Source: Armatimonadota bacterium (GTDB lineage: Bacteria > Armatimonadota > Fimbriimonadia > Fimbriimonadales > Fimbriimonadaceae). From it: DNA of 64,000 nt. Location: positions 186,001 through 250,000 of the forward strand of contig WGMG01000004.1 in assembly GCA_016125185.1 (NCBI GenBank), written 5' to 3'. Shown here one piece after another: positions 50,299-58,300 of the stretch. The stretch's first letter is position 1. Every line of letters starts with the position of its first letter. Under the pieces are notes generated by a model. It worked only from the letters and a program-made list of their open reading frames with translations, was not told where the DNA came from and did not search any database. A program made the translations under genes and the position numbers.

Positions 50299-51393
50299 TT
50301 AGGGGCTCGTTTGTCGGCGTTTTCGCGCCAGACCAAGGGCAAAAACTCCCAAAATCAACATGCTCGACGGCTCGGGGACGGGTGACCACATGACGGCTTC
50401 ATCGCGATTCAGCGTGGTGTTATGGGCAAGGCCCACGATATCGCCGGTGGCGGAATCGATCCCGAAGGCGAGCGAGGTGCTGTAGTTGGCGGGCAGGAAG
50501 CTGTGGAGATCGATGCCACTTCCGGCAGTGCCGGTCCAAAGGAAAGCGTGGAAGTCCAATGTGGACAGGCTGTTCCAGGCCCAACCGGTTTGCTTATCGC
50601 CCGAGATGCCCCAAGCCTGGCTGTAGAGGAAGCCGGAGGGCTGAAGGTCGACGTACGAGCTTGCGGAGCCATTCCAAAGGAGAGCGTGGTTACGGTTCGA
50701 GGTGATGGTCCCGTAGCCGCTGCCGACCTGCTGTCCACCCTGGACTCCCGCGCCGAACGTTTCGGTGTAGCCGGTCGGATTGAGGTCGACCACCGACGCG
50801 GCCGTCCCTGACCAGAGCAGGGCATGGTTGTGACCGGTTCCATTGGCACCGTATCCGACCTGGTTTGCGCCGGAAGTGGCCCACGCGGCGCTGGACGAAA
50901 AGCCGACGGGATTGAGATCGACGGCTGACGCGGCGGTGCCAGACCAAAGCAAGGCGTGGGTTGAGCCGAACATGGTGGTGCCCTCGCCGACCTGGTTCGT
51001 CGCCGATGTAGCGCGACCATGGCTCTGGGTGAAACCGCTTGGGTTGAGATCGATCGCACTCGCGGCGGTTCCGCTCCAAAGACGGGCGTGGTCCTGCCCG
51101 CTCTGGGTGGAGTAGCCGATTTGATGGCTACCCGAGGTGCCCCAAATCTGACTTTGCGATGCGCCGCTGGGATTGAGGTCGAGGACCGATGACGCCGTGC
51201 CGCTCCAGAGAAGGGCGTGCACATTTCCGCCAACGGTTCCAAACCCGGCTTGGTTGGGGCCGGAGATGCCGTGAGCCTCGCTGGCCGAGAATCCGCTGGG
51301 CTGGAGAAGGGTGACGGAATACTGCGCATCAGCGGCCGCCGAACCAAAAATCAGGCCAGTCAACGAAACGAATGTTTGAAGGTTTTTTAGCAT
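50299..51393 (-). CDS. PEP-CTERM protein with six internal repeats
   Basis: The 364-residue protein has a signal peptide (MLKNLQTFVSLTGLIFGSAA) and a PEP-CTERM tail (VPEPSSMLILGVFALGLA, then RKRR). Between them are six repeats of about 43-50 residues, each with a core like HALLWSGTAASAVDLNPSGF and a G-x-NQVGYG turn, suggesting a beta-propeller or solenoid. It is exported and cut by an exosortase, probably to lie on the cell surface or in biofilm matrix. GGAG precedes the ATG. Confidence 0.85.
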   Translation of the reverse strand: MLKNLQTFVSLTGLIFGSAAADAQYSVTLLQPSGFSASEAHGISGPNQAGFGTVGGNVHALLWSGTASSVLDLNPSGASQSQIWGTSGSHQIGYSTQSGQDHARLWSGTAASAIDLNPSGFTQSHGRATSATNQVGEGTTMFGSTHALLWSGTAASAVDLNPVGFSSSAAWATSGANQVGYGANGTGHNHALLWSGTAASVVDLNPTGYTETFGAGVQGGQQVGSGYGTITSNRNHALLWNGSASSYVDLQPSGFLYSQAWGISGDKQTGWAWNSLSTLDFHAFLWTGTAGSGIDLHSFLPANYSTSLAFGIDSATGDIVGLAHNTTLNRDEAVMWSPVPEPSSMLILGVFALGLARKRRQTSP

Positions 51394-51502
51394 ATCAACT
51401 CCAAAGACGAGGTCATTATATTACGATTCTGAATATTACGAAACGGAATATTTTCATTCTAGCAAATTTGACGGGTTGGCGAGTTCTGAACTAGAATGGT
51501 TC

Positions 51503-52069
51503 ATGCCCCGCTCACGCCTTTCGCCGATGGAATACACAGTCCTCGGGATCGCGTGGAAGCGTGGCCCCTGCACGACGTACACGCTGATGATGGAGCTTTC
51601 GTCTTCAACGTCCACGTTCTACAAGAAGCGGGCGGGGACGACGTACCCGCTGGTCGAGCGGCTGATCAAGAATGGCTATCTTGACCAGTCGTCGGAAACG
51701 GGGGCGAGGGGCGAGCGGCTGGTCGAAATCACGGACACAGGCCTTACTGCCGTGAGCGGCTGGCTCACCGGGCCGATCGAGTTTGGCGAGGCGGCGCACA
51801 CGGTGGACTTCCTACGCCTGCGGACCTTCTATTTGGGGGCGATTCCGCCTGCGGATCGGGTGGCGTTTTTGGACGGATCGATCGAACAGTTGCGGGCTCA
51901 TGAGGCGTCGTGCCAGGAGGCCATTGTTCGGTATCGGGAGATGGGCGATGAGTTCAGCTCGATGGCTACCGAAGGCGTTCTGTATGAGACCCGGGCGCGG
52001 ATCGCGTGGTTGACGGATTCGCGCGAGCGCTTCTTGAGCCTGCCGATGGGCAAGCCCAAGAAGTGTTAG
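51503..52069 (+). CDS. PadR family transcriptional regulator
   Basis: The 188-residue protein has the PadR winged helix: SPMEYTVLGIAWKRGPCTTY, TTYPLVERLIKNGYLDQSSE and RLVEITDTGLTAV, followed by a helical dimerisation domain (about residues 95-188). PadR proteins repress genes for responses to phenolics, drugs or other small ligands. ATG 51503 is chosen because TAGAAT ends 5 bases before it and the family begins here; 51476 would add nine residues. Targets are not evident; a PEP-CTERM gene is divergent to its left. Confidence 0.85.
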   Translation: MPRSRLSPMEYTVLGIAWKRGPCTTYTLMMELSSSTSTFYKKRAGTTYPLVERLIKNGYLDQSSETGARGERLVEITDTGLTAVSGWLTGPIEFGEAAHTVDFLRLRTFYLGAIPPADRVAFLDGSIEQLRAHEASCQEAIVRYREMGDEFSSMATEGVLYETRARIAWLTDSRERFLSLPMGKPKKC

Positions 52070-52091
52070 GACGGCAAAATCCCGCGCGTTT

Positions 52092-52097
52092 TATACT
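52092..52097 (+). promoter_or_regulatory. -10 element of a predicted leaderless promoter (TATACT)
   Basis: TATACT, 5 bases before ATG 52103, with no Shine-Dalgarno sequence. Confidence 0.5.
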
Positions 52098-52102
52098 GTG
52101 TT

Positions 52103-53059
52103 ATGTTTCATGGAAACGTTTCTCCAGAAATTGCGGCGGGTTTATTAAAGCTAAAGGAGCGGATCGACGCGGCGAAGATCCCGCCTTCCAAGCTCGACGA
52201 ATCGATCAATATCGCCACCTGGAACATCCGTGAGTTTGGCAAGAAACGGCGGTCGGAGGCGGCGATCCATTACATCGCCGAGGTCATCGGCCAGTTCGAT
52301 TTGGTTGGCATGGTCGAGTTGCGCGACAACCTATCGGACCTGGGGCGTGTCATGGCGATTTTGGGACCTTATTGGAAAGTCGTGTACTCCGACATGATTC
52401 CCGATGCGGGGGGAAATCGGGAGCGAATCGCCTACCTTTACGACGAACGGGCGGCACAGTTCAACGGCCTCGCGGCCGAAGCCAACGAGCCTCGGAAGAA
52501 GAAGGGCTTTGAGTACATTTCGGAGGAGTCTTTCTGGCGTGCCCCGTATTTGGCTTCGTTCAAATCGGGAAGCTTCGACTTCATGGTCCTCACCACGCAT
52601 ATTCGGTGGGGCGATAGCAATGAGGCTCGGATCGGCGAACTCGGACGGCTGGCGGATTGGATCGAGGCGAAACGGACCCAGACGACGAAAGAAGACAAGG
52701 ACTTGTTCGTTATGGGAGATTTTAACATTCCTTCGACCAACGACGAGATGTTTGCGGCGATCACGAAGCATGGCCTGGAGATGCCGCACGCACTGCAGAA
52801 GATGACGTTTGGGAGCAACCTCGAGAAGAACAAGCGGTACGACCAGATTCTGCACCACCCGATCTACCCCGAAAACTTCACGAACTTTGGCGGTGTGCTG
52901 GACTTCTATGTCGATGAAGCGCACATCCCCGAGCTGTTTCCGGGTGGAATGTCGAAGCTGGACTTCACGTTCCAGATGTCCGATCACCTGCCGCTTTGGA
53001 TTCAGGTGAATACGGACATCGACGGGTTCAAGCTAGAGCAGATTATTCAGAACAGCTAG
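52103..53059 (+). CDS. Endonuclease/exonuclease/phosphatase (EEP) family hydrolase
   Basis: The 318-residue protein has the EEP signature: NIATWNIREFG (metal-binding Asn), DLVGMVELRDN (metal Glu), LTTHIRWG (catalytic His), VMGDFNIPSTN (DxN) and SDHLPLWIQV (catalytic Asp-His). Substrates in this superfamily range from DNA and RNA to inositol phosphates and sphingomyelin. There is no signal peptide, which favours a cytoplasmic nucleic-acid or phosphate ester substrate. It ends tail-to-tail with the fucosidase gene, sharing CTAG. Confidence 0.88.
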   Translation: MFHGNVSPEIAAGLLKLKERIDAAKIPPSKLDESINIATWNIREFGKKRRSEAAIHYIAEVIGQFDLVGMVELRDNLSDLGRVMAILGPYWKVVYSDMIPDAGGNRERIAYLYDERAAQFNGLAAEANEPRKKKGFEYISEESFWRAPYLASFKSGSFDFMVLTTHIRWGDSNEARIGELGRLADWIEAKRTQTTKEDKDLFVMGDFNIPSTNDEMFAAITKHGLEMPHALQKMTFGSNLEKNKRYDQILHHPIYPENFTNFGGVLDFYVDEAHIPELFPGGMSKLDFTFQMSDHLPLWIQVNTDIDGFKLEQIIQNS

Positions 53060-54513
53060 CGTCGCGGCTCGAAATAGACGCCGATGTCCGCGATGTGCGG
53101 GGTGTCCTGGGCGGCTTCGATGGAGAGGCGAATCTTCATCGTGCGGACGGATGGGATCGCGTGCATCTGCACTCGGCTTGGGGTTGAGCCGCTGGCGAGT
53201 TCGACCCACTGCCGTCCATCCCATCGCTCGAATTTGTACGACTTGATGCGGCTCTTCTTGTAGTCATCGAATTTGCCCACCGGCTCGACGAGGACGAGGG
53301 TGTTGAGGTCGGTCGGACGCTTGAAGGTGATTTCCAGCCAGCCCTCCGAGTAGCCGCTTTCGAGGTACCAGGTGGTGCTGAATTTGCCATCGTTGGCAAA
53401 GTCCGGCCCGTAGGTGTCGGGCGAGATGTTGGCGTGGATGATCTGGCCGGTGGCGAGGTTGGGGGTCGTGATGACGAGAGCAGGGTCGACCCTGGGTGCA
53501 GGGCCGGGATGATGCCACGCCTCGCCGATTTCCTTCAGGCGAGCGACGACGTTCGGGGCAAGACGGCCCTCGCGGTTGGGCGGCGCGTTGAGGATGAGGT
53601 TGCAGTGCCGCTCGTTCTGCGGCTTCAGCCACTCCTCCACGATGCGGTGCGTCGGCTTCAGTTCGGCGTTTTCGTCGCCCTGCTTCCAGAACCAGCCATC
53701 GGTGAGGGTGACGCACGATTGAGCGGGGATGGAACTGTCTCCGGGGAGGGCCTGGCCCGCGTTCTGCTCGAACGCTTTGATGTCGGAGTAGTAGAGCGCC
53801 GAGTCTGGGTACTGGCTGGCATTGAGTTCGGAGATGAGGCAGTTGGGCTGGAGTCGCTTGACCAGCGCGTAGATTTCGTGGAACGGGACCTCGCTGTAGG
53901 GGATGCGGCTCCAGGGGGCGTCCCAGCCGTCAAAGATCAGCACGTCGATCTCGCCGTAGTTGGTCAGGAGTTCGGTTAGCTGGTCTTTGATGAGCTTGAT
54001 TTTGGCCGGGTTGACGTTGAAGTGGCGGATGTCGTTGCGCAGGTCGAGGATGGAGAAGTAGAGTCCGACGGTGAGTCCGGCGCGGCGGAAGGAGTCGGCG
54101 TAGGCCTTGACCACGTCGATCTTCTTGGGCGTCTGGAGGATGCTGGCGACCTTGGTTTTGGTGGGCCAAATACAGAAGCCGTCGTGGTGTTTGGTGGTCA
54201 GACAGGCGTAGGTCATGCCGGCGGATTTGGCCGCCGCCGCCCACTGATCGGTGTCCAGATTGGTAGGGTCGAACGCCTTCACGGGGCCGGTTGGGTCGCC
54301 CCACTCGCGGTCCTGGAAGGTGGCCATGTTGAAGTGGAGGAACATGCCGAAGCGGAGGTCGACGAATCGTTGCTGAAGCTGATGGAGCGGGGTGTCCTCG
54401 TGGTAAGGCGTCATCATCGGCGTGACCTCTTTGGGCGCGAACAAGTGGGTGGGTAGAGCGGCGCTGGCGGCAAGACCGGCGATGGATTGGCAGACTTCTC
54501 TCCTGGTAGGCAT
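53056..54513 (-). CDS. Secreted alpha-L-fucosidase (GH29) with F5/8 type C domain
   Basis: The 485-residue enzyme starts with a twin-arginine-like signal (MPTRREVCQSIAGLAASAAL). The GH29 barrel shows FGMFLHFNMATFQDREWG, CLTTKHHDGFCIWPTKT and VLIFDGWDAPWSR (about residue 187), whose first Asp is the nucleophile; RHCNLILNAPPNREGRL is the conserved C-terminal part of the barrel. Residues about 350-485 form a galactose-binding/F5/8C module (WYLESGYSEGWLEITFKRPT). It would remove terminal fucose from glycans. It diverges from an AraC regulator. Confidence 0.9.
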   Translation of the reverse strand: MPTRREVCQSIAGLAASAALPTHLFAPKEVTPMMTPYHEDTPLHQLQQRFVDLRFGMFLHFNMATFQDREWGDPTGPVKAFDPTNLDTDQWAAAAKSAGMTYACLTTKHHDGFCIWPTKTKVASILQTPKKIDVVKAYADSFRRAGLTVGLYFSILDLRNDIRHFNVNPAKIKLIKDQLTELLTNYGEIDVLIFDGWDAPWSRIPYSEVPFHEIYALVKRLQPNCLISELNASQYPDSALYYSDIKAFEQNAGQALPGDSSIPAQSCVTLTDGWFWKQGDENAELKPTHRIVEEWLKPQNERHCNLILNAPPNREGRLAPNVVARLKEIGEAWHHPGPAPRVDPALVITTPNLATGQIIHANISPDTYGPDFANDGKFSTTWYLESGYSEGWLEITFKRPTDLNTLVLVEPVGKFDDYKKSRIKSYKFERWDGRQWVELASGSTPSRVQMHAIPSVRTMKIRLSIEAAQDTPHIADIGVYFEPRR

Positions 54514-54594
54514 GGCAACAAACTCTCTTTAGTGTGCGATGGATTTGAGCTTAATCAGATTGGTTCATCTCTTCATTAGTGGTATAAAATCGCA

Positions 54595-55365
54595 ATGTCG
54601 ATCTTGCTGGATGTTCCGCTGACTGAGCCACCGGAGATCGTGGCGATGGGGCGTAACGCGCACGGCTTTGAACCGGTGGATCGCTACTGTTTGCCAGACC
54701 TGTGGAGCCTGCACCTGTACGGCTACGAGGCGCGGGTGCGGGTGGACGAGCGGGAGTTCGAGGTCCGTCCGGGTTCGATCGGCCTGACGCCGCCGGGTTC
54801 GACGCTGGAGACGCACTACCGCGGGATTTCGGTGCATATCTACGTGCACTTTCGGGCACACGGCGACTCGCGGTTGCTTCCGATGATGCACGATTTGGGA
54901 GATCGATACGACGAGATCTATCGCCGCTTGTACGCCGCCCATCGCTTCCAGGAGCGAGAACCTCGGCGCGTTGCCTCGTGCCTGTGGGACGTGTTGTGGG
55001 ACCTGACCGACGTTGGCCGGGTTGACGACCACCCGGCGGTTGGACATCCGGCAGTCATGGCCGCGGTCGAGAGGATTTCGAAGCGGCTTTCTGAGCCGAT
55101 TTCGGTCGAGGCGCTGGCCGAGGAGGTCGGAGTCTCGACCAGCTATCTGGCGAAGTTGTTTCGGGCAACGTATGGCGAGACGGTGGTGGCGTTCATCCGC
55201 CGTCAGCGGGTGGAGCGGGCGATCCACTTGCTCCAGCGCTCGACTTTGCCGATCAAGGCGGTGGCGGCTTCGGTGGGCATTCCCGACCTCCAGCACTTCA
55301 ATAAGCTGATTCGGAGCGAAACGGGGTTGAGTCCGCGGGGTCTTCGCGAGAGCCGAGCCAAATAG
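54595..55365 (+). CDS. AraC family transcriptional regulator
   Basis: The 256-residue protein has an N-terminal cupin-like ligand domain (about residues 1-120, with HLYGYEARVRVDEREFEVRP) and two C-terminal helix-turn-helix units: ISVEALAEEVGVSTSYLAKL and IKAVAASVGIPDLQHFNKLI, the standard AraC pair. It is divergent from the fucosidase gene and convergent with the large fusion gene, so it probably controls this glycan locus in response to a sugar. TATAAA ends 6 bases before the ATG. Confidence 0.9.
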   Translation: MSILLDVPLTEPPEIVAMGRNAHGFEPVDRYCLPDLWSLHLYGYEARVRVDEREFEVRPGSIGLTPPGSTLETHYRGISVHIYVHFRAHGDSRLLPMMHDLGDRYDEIYRRLYAAHRFQEREPRRVASCLWDVLWDLTDVGRVDDHPAVGHPAVMAAVERISKRLSEPISVEALAEEVGVSTSYLAKLFRATYGETVVAFIRRQRVERAIHLLQRSTLPIKAVAASVGIPDLQHFNKLIRSETGLSPRGLRESRAK

Positions 55366-55371
55366 TTCGTA

Positions 55372-58300
55372 TTAGAAGTGCCACTCGCCGTGCTTGACGA
55401 GCTTTCTTAGGCCATCTAGTGATCCGCAGAGGTTGGCCCGAGGTTGGATGGCGACGTCGGGGACGTCGTCGCGGAAGACGTCGGCCCATGTCTTGAGGCA
55501 GTCGTAGCCCATGACCTTTTCGATAGTGGGATCGAGAAGGCCCGCGACCATGACAGCTTGCGAGGCGAGCGGCCCACGACCGATGATCGCCACGTGCTTG
55601 CCGTGCTTTCGCATGGCTTCGGCGGCGCGGACGATCTGCCAGCCGCCGGTGAATGCCACCGACCGTCCGGCGTAAACTGGGTAACGAAGGTCGAAGCCAG
55701 TCAGTTCGCCCGTCCCCAAGATGTCGAGGAAGAGGGTGTTTGGCGGCATGGCGGGCATGCTCGCCATCTCGGTCGCCTTGCCGTGGTCGGCAACAACAAT
55801 CGTTGCCCAATCGCTGTTCTTTCCGTCGGAAACGAGGATGCCGGGCGTGATGAGGCCAGGTTCGGATTCGAACGACACGGAACGGGTTTGGGACGTGCCG
55901 TTTTCATGCCAATGCATGTCGGTTTTGGGCGGTCGGCCACCGTTGACCGAAATGAATTCCTCCAGCGCGGTCGCCTTTGGCGCGTTCGAGAGAGACTCCA
56001 TCGAGAGGTCGCGCATGGTGCGCTCGCCGTCGAGCGGAGGATCGAGAACAAGGAGTTGGTGGTCCTGGGGATCGATGGCTTGGAGGGCCGGTTGCGGCAC
56101 CGGCGAACCGTCGCCTTCACTCTTCAGATACTTATTGAAGAAGCCAATCGACGACTCGCGCATGAGTTGGTTGTAGTCGTGTCCTCCGGCGTAGATTTGG
56201 CCGTACACGTCGTCCTGCTTTCCGAACAGCGTCCACGCTTCCTTGAGCTTTTTGACGGTTAGGCGAGTGGCGTCGGGCGGAAATTCGCCGTCCTGCTCGG
56301 CTCCCATAATGTACACAGGCTTCGGGGCTTGGATCGCCATGACATCCGACCGATCGCCGATCTGCGACGTGGCGGGGACGTGGTTGCACAGGCATCCGTT
56401 GTCGGGGGCAAGCTCCATGCTCGCCATGTACACAACGGGCACGGCGGCCTTGTAGCGATCATCGGCGGCGAACGTGTACAGCGTGGCTAGGCCGCCGCCG
56501 GACGCGCCGGTCAAGCCGATCCGCGACATGTCCGTATCGGGGCGCGTCGCCATGTAGTCGAGGGCGCGCATGGCGTCCCACACATAGTATCCGGTGGTGT
56601 TTGCGCCTCCTTGCACCAGTTTGAAATCGTTGTGGTTACCTTCGGCTCGCCTCTCGATGAGGCTGTTTCCTTCAAAGCTCCAGCCGGGGCTGTCGATGGC
56701 GATGGCGACGTAGCCCTGCAGGGCCTGGAAGGCGCACCGAAGCTGGATGCGGTCTTCGTCTTTCTTGTGGGCCCAGTGGCCATTGACGTTGACGATGACG
56801 GGGTAGCGAGCCTTGGCGAAGCGGTCGGGCACGTACACGTGGGCGGTCACATAGAACTTCGGACGACTCTCGAAGACCACCTTTTCGATGTGGTAGCCCG
56901 CGCGGGCGATGGTGCCGGTGACGCGCGCATTCAGCGGCGTTCTCGGTGGCATCGGGTCCAAGCCCAGCGACCGCATCAGCTCCTTCTTGCGCTCGACGCG
57001 AACTCTTTTGAAGGCGGTGAGGTTGGGCGGAGTTGGCCGCTTGGCCATCTGGATGACTTGGTTGCGGACGAATTTTTGGGCGATCGCCTGCCCTTGGCCT
57101 TCGAGGACGTCGTCGTTCATGGTCGGACCTGGGATGGGGGTAAAGCTATCCATACCTTGCTCCTGGGCGATGGCTTCGCCGAGGGTTACAAAAGGTATGT
57201 CGTGGGAGTTCATGAGGTCGGGATGGCACGAACTTGTGTACGCGCCGCCCTCGCTGCAACTGTCGATCAGGACGGTGGGCTTTTGCTTGCCGCCAAGGCT
57301 GAGGAGTTTAACAAAGTCGATGGCGGCGTTGGGCAGGTGCATGTTCTGCATTAGGCGAGCGGTGGTGATCCAGATTTCGCCCTGACCGTACTTGAGTCGG
57401 GCGAGGCCCCCGTTGCCGAAGATGTCCCAGCCGTCGCTGGCGGCGAACCGTTGCCACATCGCGCCAGGGAATGCGGCCCTGACAAGGCCGAGTTGGTCGC
57501 CGGGATCGAAGGTGTCGCTTTGTCCGGCCTCGACGCGGAGCGGCTTGGGGAGCCAGTCGAGTTGGAACTTGCCGAAGTCCTGCTGGAGGATCACGAGCTT
57601 CATGCCTTTGCTCACTGGCTCGAGCAGTTTTCGCTTGATCGACTTGCTGAACTGGAGGAAGTTCTGCGCCCGCGAGCCGATGAGGATCGCGCCGAATTTG
57701 TCGGGGGTGATGATGGACGGCTTGAGGTAGGTCATCGCCTCGCTGGCGTTGTAGATTTGCGGCGTTGGTCCGGGGAGCGAGGGGACGACAAGGTAAGGAG
57801 TATTCAAATCCGCGTCTGGAATCTGGATGCCAAGGCCGTCATAGTAGACCTCAGCCGAGATTGCATGGCCGAATCGCTCACGTCGAAAAGTAGCTTCGAA
57901 GTGGTCATCTACTTTGACCATGGGTATTCGATGAAAGAATGTTGAGCTTGGCAGTGGCTTGATCTTAAGGAATGCCTTTTCGGCGCTAAAGGTGGGAGAA
58001 GTTATACACCGAATCATGCTTCCTTCGACCTTCCAATTCAAACTGGAATTGTCAGGAAAGTACGTTATGTGTTCAATCTCCTTAAGCTTTAGTTCAGGTT
58101 TGGTAGGAAAATTTTGGCCACGCTGCGGCTCGGGAAACTTGGCCACCTCGGCCTGAACCTTTTTGAATTCTTCTGCCCAAGTAAAGGTGTTGGTGTGCAT
58201 GCGAAGGCGCTCTGTAAAAGGCCGGTAGTAGGTATTCGCTGCGATTTGACCATAAGAGGTAAGAGCCCGTTGATACTCCTTAAAGGTTATTAAGCGGTCC

